Source: Demequina soli
GTDB lineage: Bacteria; Actinomycetota; Actinomycetes; Actinomycetales; Demequinaceae
NCBI RefSeq assembly: GCF_000971195.1
Contig: NZ_BBLZ01000001.1
Coordinates: 421,460 to 485,459, forward strand
Length of the DNA stretch: 64,000 bases
Direction of reading: 5' to 3'
Below the pieces are notes generated by a model that saw only the letters and a program-made list of their open reading frames with translations, made no database searches and was not told the origin of the DNA. Positions 20,237-30,792 of this stretch are shown in pieces (the stretch's first letter is position 1; each line of letters begins with the position of its first letter). Both the position numbers and the translations under genes were made by a program.

Positions 20237-21244
20237 TCAGCGGTGCAGACGGGGCAGCAGCCCCAGCCTGTCGTAGATCCGGTCGAGCGTCGACTGGGCG
20301 ATCGCCGAGGCCTTCGCCGCGCCGTCCGCGAGGACCGCGTCGAGCCGGTCGGGCGAGTCGATCCACTCCATCGCGGCGTCGTGGAACGGCGTGAGGTAGT
20401 TCACCACCACCTCGGCGAGGTCCACCTTGAGGTGGCCGTACATCTTGCCCTCGTAGTCCGCGACGAGCGTCTCGACCGACTGCCCCGACAGCGCCGAGTA
20501 GATGGTGAGCAGGTTCGACACGCCCGGCTTGTCCTCGCGGTCGAAGCGGATCACGGTGTCGAGATCCGTCACCGCGGACTTCACATGCTTGGCGACCTTC
20601 TTCGGGTCGTCGAGCATCTCGATGATGCCCTTGGGGTTGCCCGTGGACTTCGACATCTTCTTGGTCGGGTCCTGCAGGTCGTAGATCTTGGCCGTCTCCT
20701 TGACGATGTGCGGCTCCGGCACCACCACGGTGCCCTCGCCCAGGCGCGCGTTGAGGCGCTCGGCGAGGTTGCGGGACAGCTCGAGGTGCTGGCGCTGGTC
20801 CTCCCCCACCGGCACGACGTCGGTGTCGTACAGGAGGATGTCCGCCGCCATGAGGATCGGGTACGTGAACAGGCCGACGTTCGCGCCCGACTCGCCGGTC
20901 TTCTGCGCCTTGTCCTTGAACTGCGTCATGCGCGACGCCTCGCCCATGCCCGTGAACGTGGAGAGCACCCACGCGAGCTCGGCGTGCTGCGGCACGTGCG
21001 ACTGCACGAAGCACAGCGAGCGGTCGGGGTCGACGCCCGCGGCGAGGTACTGGGCGGCGGTGCGGCGCGTGCGCGCGCGCAGCAGCACGGGGTCGGGCGC
21101 CTGCGTGAGGGCGTGCAGGTCGACCACCGAGTAGATCGCGTCGTGGGTGTCCTGGAGCTTCACCCACTCGACCAGCGCGCCCAGGTAGTTGCCGAGGTGC
21201 AGAGAGTCTGAGGTGGGCTGCATGCCCGAGAAGACGCGCGTCAT
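20237..21244 (-). CDS. trpS: Tryptophanyl-tRNA synthetase
   Basis: 335 residues, class I synthetase. The HIGH-like motif is HLGNYLGAL near residue 16, and [11 protein letters not shown] near 205 is the KMSKS loop. [22 protein letters not shown] is the family signature. It charges tRNA-Trp in the cytoplasm. The upstream gap contains one copy of the GGACGATGCG decamer (21291-21300). Confidence 0.96.
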   Translation of the reverse strand: MTRVFSGMQPTSDSLHLGNYLGALVEWVKLQDTHDAIYSVVDLHALTQAPDPVLLRARTRRTAAQYLAAGVDPDRSLCFVQSHVPQHAELAWVLSTFTGMGEASRMTQFKDKAQKTGESGANVGLFTYPILMAADILLYDTDVVPVGEDQRQHLELSRNLAERLNARLGEGTVVVPEPHIVKETAKIYDLQDPTKKMSKSTGNPKGIIEMLDDPKKVAKHVKSAVTDLDTVIRFDREDKPGVSNLLTIYSALSGQSVETLVADYEGKMYGHLKVDLAEVVVNYLTPFHDAAMEWIDSPDRLDAVLADGAAKASAIAQSTLDRIYDRLGLLPRLHR

Positions 21245-21300
21245 GGGCCCATTGTTGCAAAGCCGGGCCGGTGCTTCCGACGCGGACGGGGGACGATGCG

Positions 21301-21627
21301 TCAGGTGGCCTCGGCGTCGAACGGCGCCTGGCCGGGGGGCGCCTCGGTGAGGCGACGAACCGCCGCCGCCCTGGTGGGCGGCGACGGCTCGTTGAGCGCC
21401 TCGCGGACGATGCGGCGCGGGTCGTACTGACGGGGGTCGAGCTGGTTCCAGTCGACCTCGTCACCGACCTCGTTCTTGATCGCGGCCTTGCCCTCCTGGA
21501 GCATGTCGCGTCCGCGCACGACGAGGGAGCGAAGCTGCTTCGCGTACTCCGGCATCCTCTCGGGCCCGATCACGATCACCGCGACGAGCACGAGGATGAG
21601 GAACTCCCCGCCGTTGATATCGAACAT
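21301..21627 (-). CDS. tatB: Twin-arginine translocase subunit TatB
   Basis: 108 residues. It begins [20 protein letters not shown], one membrane helix, followed by the [13 protein letters not shown] amphipathic helix and a charged tail, the TatB pattern (E and P at the hinge). TatB with TatC recognises Tat substrates, for example the EfeB-type peroxidase at the left edge. It follows htrA by 4 bp at the end of the sigE-rseA-htrA-tatB run, the order seen in mycobacteria. Confidence 0.9.
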   Translation of the reverse strand: MFDINGGEFLILVLVAVIVIGPERMPEYAKQLRSLVVRGRDMLQEGKAAIKNEVGDEVDWNQLDPRQYDPRRIVREALNEPSPPTRAAAVRRLTEAPPGQAPFDAEAT

Positions 21628-21631
21628 GTGC

Positions 21632-23104
21632 CTATTGTGACGGCTGCGGAAGGATGCCGCCGCCAGTGCCGTTCTGGTCCTGCTGACCCGAGTCGCCGAA
21701 GTTGACGTCCGTGTTGGGCACGAGCGTGACGGAGATGTCCTGCTCCTTGTTGTCACGCTTGACGGTGAGGGTCACCGTGTCGTTCGGCGCCTTGGCCCGG
21801 ATCGCCACGATCAGCTCGTCGGCGCGGGTGATGGGGCGTCCGTCGATCGCGGTGATGATGTCGCCGGCCTTGATGCCGGCCTCGGCGGCCGGGCCGCCGG
21901 AGACGACCGCGTTCGGCGTGGTCGCGACCTGCACGCCCTCGCCCGTGTACGAGCTGTCGAGCTGGACGCCGATGACGGGGTAGGTCGCGGTGCCGGTCGC
22001 GATGAGCTCCTCGGCGGTGCGGCGCGCCTGGTTCGACGTGATCGCGAAGCCGAGGCCCACCGAGCCGGACTGCGACGACGACGAGCCGCCCAGCGTGGCG
22101 ATCGCCGAGTTGATGCCGATCACCTCGCCCTTCGAGTTGATGAGCGGGCCGCCCGAGTTGCCGGGGTTGATCGCGGCGTCGGTCTGGATCGCGTCGATGT
22201 AGGCGCTCGAGCCGGTGTCGCCCGCGGTGACGGGGCGGTGCAGCGCGGACACGATGCCGGTGGTGACGGTGGACTCGAGGCCCAGGGGCGAGCCGACCGC
22301 GATGACGTCGTCGCCGACGACGAGCTTGTCGGAGTCGCCCAGCACCAGCGGCGTCAGGCCGGTCTTGTCGATCTTCACGACAGCGAGGTCGTAGTCGGCG
22401 GTGGCGCCGACGACCTTGCCCTGGTACTCGGTGCCGTCGCTCATCACCACGGTGACGGTGTCGTTGTCCGAGCCGTCGACCACGTGGTTGTTGGTGAGGA
22501 TGTAGCCGTCCTCGCGGATGATGAAGCCCGAGCCCTCGGCGGCCTCCTGGCCGTTCTGGATGTTCTCGATGGACACCACCGACGGCATGACGGCGGACGC
22601 GATCGCCGCGACCGTGTTCTCGTCGGTGCGGGAGATGGTGGAGCTGCTCTCGGTGGGCAGCGTCGACGTGGTCGAGCCGCCGCCGGACGACGACGTCGCC
22701 GAGTCGGTGCTCACCTGGTCGTAGGCCCACGCGCCGCCGAAGCCGGCGACGCCGCCGACGAGCAGCGCGCCGACCGCGATCGCGGCGATCGTCCCGCGAC
22801 GCAGGCGACCCGGCTGCGGGGACGAGGAGGCGGGAGGCGCATCGGCCGGGGGCTCGGCGGGCGGCACGAACGAGGCACCGGGCTGCGTGTCCGAGGCCGG
22901 CTGCGCGGCCGGCGCCGCGGGCGAGATCGCCGGCGGGAGCTCCATCGTGTCGTTGGTGGCGGGCGCGTCGGCGGGCGGCATGGTCTCGGTCGGCGCGTCG
23001 GGCTCGCTCTGGTGCACCCGGACGGTCGACGCCGTGTCGTTGGCAGTCGGCTCGGACGAGGAGCCTGACGGGTCACGCGGCGGCGCGAAGGGGTTGTCGT
23101 TCAT
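21632..23104 (-). CDS. htrA: HtrA/DegP-type membrane-anchored serine protease
   Basis: 490 residues. A low-complexity cytoplasmic N-terminus (about 100 residues rich in Pro, Ala and Asp) is followed by one membrane helix at about 104-128, a trypsin-like domain and one PDZ domain. The catalytic triad is visible: H207 (NNHVVDG), D239 (DYDLAVVKID) and S317 (NPGNSGGP). It degrades or refolds damaged exported proteins and is a typical SigE target. It lies 18 bp downstream of rseA. Confidence 0.95.
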   Translation of the reverse strand: MNDNPFAPPRDPSGSSSEPTANDTASTVRVHQSEPDAPTETMPPADAPATNDTMELPPAISPAAPAAQPASDTQPGASFVPPAEPPADAPPASSSPQPGRLRRGTIAAIAVGALLVGGVAGFGGAWAYDQVSTDSATSSSGGGSTTSTLPTESSSTISRTDENTVAAIASAVMPSVVSIENIQNGQEAAEGSGFIIREDGYILTNNHVVDGSDNDTVTVVMSDGTEYQGKVVGATADYDLAVVKIDKTGLTPLVLGDSDKLVVGDDVIAVGSPLGLESTVTTGIVSALHRPVTAGDTGSSAYIDAIQTDAAINPGNSGGPLINSKGEVIGINSAIATLGGSSSSQSGSVGLGFAITSNQARRTAEELIATGTATYPVIGVQLDSSYTGEGVQVATTPNAVVSGGPAAEAGIKAGDIITAIDGRPITRADELIVAIRAKAPNDTVTLTVKRDNKEQDISVTLVPNTDVNFGDSGQQDQNGTGGGILPQPSQ

Positions 23105-23122
23105 CGGGTCTCTTCCCTGGGG

Positions 23123-23965
23123 CTAGTGGCCGGTCAGCGCGTCGGAGAAGACGGCGAACCCTGCCATGACTTGGTCGACGGGGCCTGCCTCGCCGTCCTG
23201 GGGGAATGCGGCCGCCACGTCCTCGAGCGTCTGCACCGAGCAGTCGCACGAGACGAGGACCACGACATCGCCCGCCTGCCAGACGAGGCTGATCGGGTCG
23301 GTGGCGGCCACGTACGCGTCGAGATCGCCCACGGTGATCACGGGCAGCCTTGCCGCCAGATCACGCGCGAGCCGTCCCTGCTGCTCGTGCACGAGCACGG
23401 GCTCGGCGTCGGAGAGCAGGGTGTAGTCGAGCACGCGAGCACCGTTCGATGTCTCGCGCACCGCGGCCTCGACAGGGGCGAATCCACTCGACTGCCAATC
23501 CGGGTGGATCCAGCCGCCCGTCTGGTCCCAGGCACGCATCGTGCTGGAGTCCATCCGGGAGACGCTGAGGAGCCCGGACTCGGAGGAGGCCGCGAGCCCG
23601 GGGTCGATGTCGTCGGGTGCGCCCGCCACGTAGGCGGCGCCGATCACGGCGACGAGGACGAGGGTGAGGGACAGCGTGATGAGGACCGGGCGACGGTCGC
23701 GGCCGCGGGCCGCGCGCGCGTGACGGCGCGTCTCCTGCTGCGCGATCCGCTCCATCCGCTCGCGGTCGAGCAGCAGGCGCGCGAACGTCATGTCGATTCC
23801 GGCCTCGGACGAGTTGAGCGCCTCGCGCGCGGCGCGCAGCTCGTCCCAGCGGACCGTGCACCCCTCGCATCCCTCGAGATGCGCCATCGCCTCGGCGGTC
23901 GCCTCACGCGAGAGGCGATGGTCGAGCAGATCGTGGATCCGGTCGCCGAGGTGCCGATCGGTCAC
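23123..23965 (-). CDS. rseA: Zinc-containing anti-sigma factor, RseA-like
   Basis: 280 residues from a GTG overlapping the sigE stop (GTGA). The N-terminal ZAS domain has the HxxxCxxC motif in AHLEGCEGC near residues 28-35. One membrane helix lies around residues 93-115, with an extracytoplasmic domain of about 165 residues. It should bind SigE at the membrane and release it on envelope stress. The extracytoplasmic domain is long for an RseA (about 140 residues in total in mycobacteria), so its sensor may differ. Confidence 0.82.
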   Translation of the reverse strand: MTDRHLGDRIHDLLDHRLSREATAEAMAHLEGCEGCTVRWDELRAAREALNSSEAGIDMTFARLLLDRERMERIAQQETRRHARAARGRDRRPVLITLSLTLVLVAVIGAAYVAGAPDDIDPGLAASSESGLLSVSRMDSSTMRAWDQTGGWIHPDWQSSGFAPVEAAVRETSNGARVLDYTLLSDAEPVLVHEQQGRLARDLAARLPVITVGDLDAYVAATDPISLVWQAGDVVVLVSCDCSVQTLEDVAAAFPQDGEAGPVDQVMAGFAVFSDALTGH

Positions 23966-24549
23966 GCGCCGCTCCTCACGGGCGCGCGGTGCGCGAGCGA
24001 CTCGCGGAGCCGGGCGCGGGCGCGTGACAGGCGCGAGCGGACCGTGCCCATCTTGATGCCGAGCGTCGCGGCGATCTCCTCGTAGGACAGGCCCTCGATG
24101 TCGCTGAGCACCACGGCGGCGCGGTACTCCGGCGGCAGGTCGGCGAGCGCCGCGATGATGTCGTCGCCCAGGTTGGACATGTCGAACGCGTCCTCGGGCT
24201 GGCCCGAGCGCTCGTGGCGGTCGAAGCTGTCCGCGGTGGCGACGGCCGCGTCGTCGTCGGCCATGAAGTCGAAGCGGATGCGCTTCTTGCGGCGCATGCG
24301 GTCGAGGAACAGGTTCGTGGTGATGCGGTGCAGCCAGCCCTCGAAGGTGCCGGGCTTGTACTGCGACAGCGAGTTGAAGACGCGGACGAAGACGTCCTGC
24401 GTCAGGTCCTCGGCATCGTGCTGGTTGCCGGTGAGGTGGTAGGCGAGGCGGTAGACGCGCGCCGAGTGGTTCTCGACGATGCTCTCCCACGTCAGCTCTG
24501 GCGCACCGGCAGGAGCGATCTCCGCGGCCGGGACTGCGGTCTCGGTCAT
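23962..24549 (-). CDS. sigE: ECF sigma factor, SigE-like
   Basis: 195 residues. Region 2 has [18 protein letters not shown] and [16 protein letters not shown]. Region 4 has [22 protein letters not shown] followed by the helix-turn-helix up to [10 protein letters not shown]. The ATG at 24547-24549 is preferred because GAGGAGGGC lies upstream; a GTG at 24570 would add seven residues. It directs the envelope-stress response with RseA and HtrA. A divergent O-methyltransferase gene next door matches the M. tuberculosis Rv1220c-sigE arrangement. Confidence 0.9.
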   Translation of the reverse strand: MTETAVPAAEIAPAGAPELTWESIVENHSARVYRLAYHLTGNQHDAEDLTQDVFVRVFNSLSQYKPGTFEGWLHRITTNLFLDRMRRKKRIRFDFMADDDAAVATADSFDRHERSGQPEDAFDMSNLGDDIIAALADLPPEYRAAVVLSDIEGLSYEEIAATLGIKMGTVRSRLSRARARLRESLAHRAPVRSGA

Positions 24550-24638
24550 GGTGCTGCCCTCCTCGATCACGTCGTGTCAACGGGTCCTGACCCCTCCATG
24601 TTCCCACGCACACCTGAGAGTTCGCTGGGACCCCCCGC

Positions 24639-24668
24639 TAGGCTGGCCCCCATGAGGGAGGCGTGATG
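24639..24668 (+). promoter_or_regulatory. Promoter with a four-codon leader ORF coupled to the methyltransferase gene
   Basis: TAGGCT at 24639-24644 is a -10 box. Seven nucleotides later an ATG (24652) opens a tiny frame, M-R-E-A-stop, whose TGA overlaps the ATG of the methyltransferase (TGATG at 24664-24668). GGGAGG inside the tiny frame doubles as the ribosome binding site for the main gene. Initiation at a leaderless ATG and re-initiation at the overlap are both possible. Confidence 0.4.
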
Positions 24669-25298
24669 AGCATCGAGGCAGCGAACTGGGCTTTCGCCGA
24701 GGACTTCGTCGAGGAGGATCGGGTGATCCTCGAGGCGCGGGACCTGGCCGACCAGCTGGGCTGCGTGCCCGTGCTGCCGGGCGCGGCGCGCACCATCGAG
24801 GTGCTCGCGCGCGCCATGCGCGCGGCCACCGCGGTGGAGATCGGCACGGGCGCGGGGGTGTCCCTCACGTACCTGCTGCGGGGCATGGCCCCCCACGGCG
24901 TGGTCACCACCATCGACATGGAGCCCGAGCACCACAGGGCCGCGCGGCGGACCGTCGCGGCCGGCGGCTTCGCCCCGGAGCGGGCGCGCATGATCACGGG
25001 CCGCGCCCTCGACGTGCTGCCGCGCCTCACGGACGGCGGCTACGACATCGTCCTCATCGACGCCCGCAAGTCGGAGTACCCGGCCTACCTCGAGCACGCG
25101 ATGCGCCTGCTGCGCTCGGGCGGCCTGCTGCTCATCGACAACTCGCTGTGGCACGGCCGCGTGCCCGACCCGGCGCAGCGGGACAAGGACACCACCGCGG
25201 TGCGCGAGACCCTCAAGGCGGTGCGCGAGGACGAGCGGCTCGCCGCGGTGTCGCTGCTCGCCGCCGGCGACGGCCTGCTGGCCGCGATCAAGGACTGA
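24666..25298 (+). CDS. SAM-dependent O-methyltransferase, family 3 (Rv1220c-like)
   Basis: 210 residues. The SAM-binding motif VEIGTGAGVSLTYLL is near residue 58, IDMEPEHHRAAR follows at the end of strand 2, and DIVLIDARKSEYP and LLLIDNSLWHGRV carry the metal-ligand region of catechol-type methyltransferases. The substrate is not known. It is divergent from sigE, a neighbourhood conserved across actinobacteria. The ATG at 24666 is chosen over a GTG at 24663 for its spacing to GGGAGG. Confidence 0.88.
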   Translation: MSIEAANWAFAEDFVEEDRVILEARDLADQLGCVPVLPGAARTIEVLARAMRAATAVEIGTGAGVSLTYLLRGMAPHGVVTTIDMEPEHHRAARRTVAAGGFAPERARMITGRALDVLPRLTDGGYDIVLIDARKSEYPAYLEHAMRLLRSGGLLLIDNSLWHGRVPDPAQRDKDTTAVRETLKAVREDERLAAVSLLAAGDGLLAAIKD

Positions 25299-25300
25299 CG

Positions 25301-25333
25301 CCGCGCATCGTCCCCACCCGGGACGATGCGCGG
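25301..25333. terminator. Stem-loop built from two inverted GGACGATGCG decamers
   Basis: Perfect 14-bp arms at 25301-25314 and 25320-25333 with a 5-nt loop, 2 bp after the methyltransferase stop codon. Each arm contains one copy of the decamer that is over-represented across the window. It should terminate the methyltransferase transcript and possibly the converging DUF3117 gene. Confidence 0.65.
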
Positions 25334-25391
25334 GTACGCGGAGGCCGCCGCCCCGAGAGGGACGGCGGCCGAGGCGTGGGTGAGGCGGCGC

Positions 25392-25559
25392 CTACTGGAG
25401 CGCGTTGTGGAGCGCGTCGCCGAGCTCCTTGACCTCGTCGGCGGAGATCTCGACCACGAGGCGGCCGCCGCCCTCGAGCGGGACCCGCATCACGTAGCTG
25501 CGACCCTCCTTCACGACCTCCATGGGGCCGTCACCGGTGCGGGGCTTCATTGCAGCCAT
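25392..25559 (-). CDS. DUF3117 small conserved actinobacterial protein
   Basis: 55 residues, MAAMKPRTGDGPMEVVKEGR at the N-terminus and GGGRLVVEISADEVKELGDA towards the end. This size and sequence match DUF3117, a family found across Actinomycetota and of unknown function. The ATG at 25557-25559 has GAGGAGAA upstream (reverse of 25567-25574). It stands alone between converging neighbours on one side and the LOG gene on the other. Confidence 0.88.
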   Translation of the reverse strand: MAAMKPRTGDGPMEVVKEGRSYVMRVPLEGGGRLVVEISADEVKELGDALHNALQ

Positions 25560-25691
25560 CGTGTCGTTCTCCTCGAGTGGATGGATAGCGCGTCGCCCGA
25601 CGCGACGCTGCACCCGATTCTACTGCGAGCGCGGGAGCGTTCCCAAATCCCTCCTGCTCCGAGGCGTGGCGCGGCGGACCGGCCGGAGACG

Positions 25692-26417
25692 TCAGCCCTC
25701 GTGGTGGCGCGCGGTCGCGAGCCGCACCGCCTCCTCCGGGTCGTCGGTGACGTGCAGCAGGTCCATGTCGTGGTGAGCGATCTTGCCCTCGGCCGCGAGC
25801 GTGTGCCGCAGCCACCCCACCAGGGGCCCCCAGTACTCGCGGCCCAGGAGCACGATCGGGAACCGGCGCACGGTGCGGGTCTGGACCAGCGTGAGGCACT
25901 CGAACAGCTCGTCGAGCGTGCCGAACCCGCCGGGCAGCGCGATGAAGCCCTGCGCGTACTTCACGAACATGGTCTTGCGCACGAAGAAGTAGCGGAAGTG
26001 GATGCCGAGGTTGACGTGCTCGTTCATCCCCTGCTCCATGGGCAGCTCGATGCCGAGGCCCACCGACACCCCGCCCGCCTCCGCGGCGCCCTTGTTGGCG
26101 GCCTCCATGAGGCCCGGGCCGCCTCCGGTGATGACCGCGTAGCCCGCCTCGACGAGCATCCGTCCGACGTCGACTCCCTGCTCGTACTCGGGCGTGCCGG
26201 GCGCGGTGCGGGCCGAGCCGTAGACGGTGATCGCGGGGCCGAGCTCCGCGAGGGCGCCGAAGCCCTCCACGAACTCGGACTGGATGCGCAGGACGCGCCA
26301 CGGGTCGCCGTGGACCCAGTCGGCGTGCGGGGCCTCGTCGAGGAGCCGCTCGGACGTCGACGTGGTGGGGACGTTGCGCCCGCGCAGCAGCACGGGCCCC
26401 TTGCGGTACTCCTTCAC
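25692..26417 (-). CDS. LOG-family (TIGR00730) nucleoside 5'-monophosphate phosphoribohydrolase
   Basis: 241 residues. GGGPGLMEAANKGA and ALPGGFGTLDELFE are the nucleotide-binding and PGGxGTxxE catalytic motifs of the LOG family. Family members cleave cytokinin riboside 5'-monophosphate or plain purine mononucleotides to the base and ribose 5-phosphate. A 70-residue extension before the Rossmann core is normal for the actinobacterial group. The GTG at 26417 starts at KEYRKGPVLLRG and has GAGGA upstream. It lies 31 bp after dapE on the same strand; in M. tuberculosis a LOG gene (Rv1205) is also close to dapE. Confidence 0.87.
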   Translation of the reverse strand: MKEYRKGPVLLRGRNVPTTSTSERLLDEAPHADWVHGDPWRVLRIQSEFVEGFGALAELGPAITVYGSARTAPGTPEYEQGVDVGRMLVEAGYAVITGGGPGLMEAANKGAAEAGGVSVGLGIELPMEQGMNEHVNLGIHFRYFFVRKTMFVKYAQGFIALPGGFGTLDELFECLTLVQTRTVRRFPIVLLGREYWGPLVGWLRHTLAAEGKIAHHDMDLLHVTDDPEEAVRLATARHHEG

Positions 26418-26448
26418 GGCGGTCCTCCTCGGGTGGTGCGGGTGGTGC

Positions 26449-27537
26449 TCAGGCGGTGAGCCAGGCCTCCAGGCCGGCGCGGCAGTTCCGGATGTCGGCG
26501 ACAGGGCAGCGCTCGTCGTCGGCGTGCGCGAGCTCGGGGTCGCCCGGCCCGTAGTTGACGGCGGGGATGCCGAGCTCGCCGAACCGCGCGACATCGGTCC
26601 AGCCCTGCTTCGCGCGCGGCGCGTCCACGCCGGTCGCGGCGACGGACGCGGCGAACGATGCGGCGAGCGGGGCGTCGAGGCCCGGCCGGGCGGCGCCCGA
26701 CAGGTCGGTGAACTCCATGCCCCAGTCCGCGAGGCCGGCGGACGCGACGAACGCCTTGAGCCGGTCCTGCGCCTCCTCGAGGCTCCAGCGGGGCGAGAAG
26801 CGGTAGTTCACGGTGACGACGCACTCGTCGGGGATGACGTTGGTGGCGACGCCGCCGCGGACGAGGACGGCGTTGAGTCCCTCGCGGTACGTCAGGCCGT
26901 CCACCTCGTGACTCTCGGGCGCGTGGGCGGCGAGCGCGGCCAGCAGCGGGGCGGCGCCATGGATCGCGTTGACGCCCTTCCACGCGCGGGCGCTGTGCGC
27001 GGCGACCCCGCCGGTGCGGATCTCGGCGCGCAGCGTGCCGTTGCAGCCGCCCTCGATCACCCCGGAGGTGGGCTCGCACAGCACCGCGAAGTCGGCCTCG
27101 AGGAGGTCGGGTCGCTCGCGCGCGATCCGGCCGAGGCCGTTGCGCACCGCCTCGACCTCCTCCTGGTCGTAGAACACCCAGGTGACGTCGCGCGTCGGCG
27201 CGGTGAGCGCGGCCGCGAGCGAGAGCTGGACGGCGACCCCGGCCTTCATGTCGACCGAACCGCGGCCCACCAGCGCATCGTCCTCCCACCATCCAGGCAC
27301 GTTGCCCTTGATGGGCACCGTGTCGAGGTGGCCCGCGATGACCACGCGCTCGGCGCGGCCGAGGTGCGTGCGGGCGACGATCGCGTTGCCCAGGCGGATC
27401 ACCTCGAGGTGCGCGTACGGGGCCAGCGCCGCCTCGACCGCATCCGCGATGCGGTCCTCGTTGCCGGACACGGAGGGGATGTCGACCAGGGCCTTCGCCA
27501 GATCCTCCACGGGCGCGGTCAGGTCCAGGTGAGTCAT
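26449..27537 (-). CDS. dapE: Succinyl-diaminopimelate desuccinylase
   Basis: 362 residues of the M20 metallopeptidase family. AGHLDTVPIKGN (metal His and catalytic Asp), YDQEEVEAVRNG (Glu base and metal Glu), and the C-terminal His near NYGPGDPELAHADDE are present. The enzyme removes succinate from N-succinyl-LL-diaminopimelate to give LL-diaminopimelate for lysine and peptidoglycan. It is divergent from dapD, 30 bp away, with a leaderless-type TAGGCT 6 nt before the ATG. Confidence 0.93.
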   Translation of the reverse strand: MTHLDLTAPVEDLAKALVDIPSVSGNEDRIADAVEAALAPYAHLEVIRLGNAIVARTHLGRAERVVIAGHLDTVPIKGNVPGWWEDDALVGRGSVDMKAGVAVQLSLAAALTAPTRDVTWVFYDQEEVEAVRNGLGRIARERPDLLEADFAVLCEPTSGVIEGGCNGTLRAEIRTGGVAAHSARAWKGVNAIHGAAPLLAALAAHAPESHEVDGLTYREGLNAVLVRGGVATNVIPDECVVTVNYRFSPRWSLEEAQDRLKAFVASAGLADWGMEFTDLSGAARPGLDAPLAASFAASVAATGVDAPRAKQGWTDVARFGELGIPAVNYGPGDPELAHADDERCPVADIRNCRAGLEAWLTA

Positions 27538-27567
27538 GGTGTCAGCCTAGCCACGTACCCTTGACCC
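27538..27567. promoter_or_regulatory. Back-to-back leaderless promoters of dapE and dapD
   Basis: In only 30 bp there are two -10 boxes: TAGGCT on the minus strand (27549-27544), ending 6 nt before the dapE ATG, and TACCCT on the plus strand (27556-27561), ending 6 nt before the dapD ATG. Both spacings predict transcripts that begin at the start codon. Confidence 0.55.
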
Positions 27568-28515
27568 ATGACTCGACCCGCCTTCGGATTCGGCCTCGCG
27601 ACCCTCGACAACACCGGGACGGTGCTGGACACCTGGTATCCCTCCCCCGCGCTCGGCGAGCCCAAGGCGCGCGACGACGCATCGCCCCAGCTCAAGGCGG
27701 CCGAGCGCACCGACGACCTGCGCGACGTGCGGATCCGCGTGGTCAAGACGGTGATCGACCTGGACGAGGCGCCCGCCTCCGTCGAGGACGCCTACCTGCG
27801 GCTGCACCTGCTCAGCCACCGCATCGTCCCCCCGCACGGCGTCAACCTCGACGGCATCTTCGGCGCGCTCACCAACGCGGTGTGGACGTCGGACGGACCG
27901 TGCGCGATCGAGGGCTTCGAGCAGGTCCGCCTGCGCTACCGCGCGTTCGGGCGCCAGCTGACCGTCTACGGCATCGACCGCTTCCCGCGCATGGTCGACT
28001 ACGTGGTCCCCACCGGCGTGCGCATCGCGGACGCCGACCGCGTGCGCCTGGGCGCGCACCTGGCCGAGGGCACCACCGTCATGCACGAGGGCTTCGTCAA
28101 CTTCAACGCCGGCACGCTCGGCCACTCGATGGTCGAGGGTCGCATCTCCGCGGGCGTCGTGGTGCACGACGGCGCGGACATCGGCGGCGGCGCGTCCATC
28201 ATGGGCACCCTGTCGGGCGGCGGCAAGGAGGTCGTGTCGATCGGCGCGCGCTCGCTGCTGGGCGCCAACGCGGGCGTCGGCATCGCGCTCGGCGAGGACT
28301 GCGTGGTCGAGGCCGGCCTCTACATCACCGCGGGCACCAAGGTCACCCTCAAGGGCCGCACCGACGAGGACGGCAACCCGGTGGTCGTGAAGGCGCGCGA
28401 GCTGTCGGGCCAGGACGGCATCATGTTCTGGCGCAACTCCGTGACCGGCACCATCGAGGCGGTCGCGCGCGAGGGCAAGGGCATCGAGCTCAACTCCGCG
28501 CTCCACGCCAACTGA
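27568..28515 (+). CDS. dapD: Tetrahydrodipicolinate N-succinyltransferase
   Basis: 315 residues, the actinobacterial DapD type (Rv1201c-like). A globular N-terminal domain is followed by a left-handed parallel beta-helix with hexapeptide repeats ([19 protein letters not shown] onwards), and [17 protein letters not shown] is the CoA/substrate-binding stretch. It transfers succinate from succinyl-CoA to tetrahydrodipicolinate. DapC (30793-31902) and DapE complete the branch within this window. Confidence 0.94.
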   Translation: MTRPAFGFGLATLDNTGTVLDTWYPSPALGEPKARDDASPQLKAAERTDDLRDVRIRVVKTVIDLDEAPASVEDAYLRLHLLSHRIVPPHGVNLDGIFGALTNAVWTSDGPCAIEGFEQVRLRYRAFGRQLTVYGIDRFPRMVDYVVPTGVRIADADRVRLGAHLAEGTTVMHEGFVNFNAGTLGHSMVEGRISAGVVVHDGADIGGGASIMGTLSGGGKEVVSIGARSLLGANAGVGIALGEDCVVEAGLYITAGTKVTLKGRTDEDGNPVVVKARELSGQDGIMFWRNSVTGTIEAVAREGKGIELNSALHAN

Positions 28516-28516
28516 C

Positions 28517-29383
28517 GTGAGCGCGCGGCGGTCGCTCGCCGCGATCGCGGTGCTGGCGGTCGCGGGCGGCGCCGCCGTGTACGGGTCCTACCTGTACAGC
28601 GAGCGGCACTCCTCCGCCGCGGCCTCGGGACGATGCACGGCGAGCCTCGACGGTTCCACCTCCACCCTCACGGCGGAGCAGGCGCAGAACGCCGCGCTCA
28701 TCGCGGCGGCCTCGCAGCGCCTGGGCCTGCCGGCGAGGGGTGCGACCATCGGCATCGCGACCGCGCTCCAGGAGTCGCGCCTGGTCAACATCGACTACGG
28801 GGACCGCGACTCGATCGGGCTGTTCCAGCAGCGCCCGTCGCAGGGCTGGGGCACCGTCGAGCAGATCATGGACCCGTACTACTCCGCCGACCGGTTCTTC
28901 ACCGCGTTGGCGAGGGTCGACGGCTGGCAGGACATGGCCGTGACGGTCGCCGCGCAGCGCGTCCAGCGGTCCGCGTTCCCGGACGCGTACGCGCAGCACG
29001 AGACGGGCGCCCGGCTGTGGGCGTCGGCGCTGCGCGGCTACTCCGGCGCGATGGCGGTCGACTGCGACGTCGCGGCCGGCGCAGGCACCACGGTGCGCGA
29101 CTTCGCGGGCCGGATCGAGGCCGACTTCGGCCCGGACGTCTACGCGGTGCGACGCCTGGCGAGCCCCTCAGGCGACCTGTGGATCGACGTGGTGCCGCGG
29201 TCCGGCGACGCGGCCCAGCGCGACGCGTTCGCCGCGTGGGCCGTCGCCGTCGCCGGCTCCGAGTCCGTCGAGGAGGTCGCCGACGGCACCGCCGGGTGGC
29301 GTCGCGGCGTGGGGGCCGCCCCGGTGGACGCGCCGGGCGTCGTGATGGGCGTGGCGGTGAGGCTCCGGCCCGGTTCCCAATGA
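28517..29383 (+). CDS. Membrane-anchored or secreted lysozyme-like protein of unknown role
   Basis: 288 residues from a GTG 1 nt after the dapD stop. A single N-terminal hydrophobic helix (about residues 7-27) is followed by an extracellular domain. ATIGIATALQESRLVNIDYG, then DSIGLFQQRPSQGWG, resembles the catalytic Glu and GLFQ motifs of lytic-transglycosylase folds. I know similar uncharacterised proteins in actinobacteria but not an established function. The C-terminal 90 residues are a separate small domain. Its last codons (S-Q-stop) come from the palindromic element at 29375-29436. Confidence 0.7.
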   Translation: MSARRSLAAIAVLAVAGGAAVYGSYLYSERHSSAAASGRCTASLDGSTSTLTAEQAQNAALIAAASQRLGLPARGATIGIATALQESRLVNIDYGDRDSIGLFQQRPSQGWGTVEQIMDPYYSADRFFTALARVDGWQDMAVTVAAQRVQRSAFPDAYAQHETGARLWASALRGYSGAMAVDCDVAAGAGTTVRDFAGRIEADFGPDVYAVRRLASPSGDLWIDVVPRSGDAAQRDAFAAWAVAVAGSESVEEVADGTAGWRRGVGAAPVDAPGVVMGVAVRLRPGSQ

Positions 29384-29436
29384 CAGATGTGACGGATGTG
29401 ACGCGCGCGTCACATCCGTCACATCTGTCATTGGGA
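29375..29436. repeat. 62-bp perfect palindrome between converging genes
   Basis: Arms of 31 bp with no loop, centred between 29405 and 29406. Each arm runs TCCCAATGACAGATGTGACG and on to the CGCG centre, and carries a 9-bp direct repeat (ATGTGACGG/ATGTGACGC). It lies between the lysozyme-like gene (+) and gltA (-) and supplies the TCC CAA TGA end of the former. As RNA it would form an exceptionally stable hairpin. A diverged relative lies at 36766-36862. Confidence 0.9.
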
Positions 29437-29444
29437 GTCGCTCG

Positions 29445-30740
<1,296 letters not shown>

Positions 30741-30792
30741 GTTCTCCCCTTCGAAACCCATGCCACCGCCCCCGAATTGCTTGGGCGCGGGT

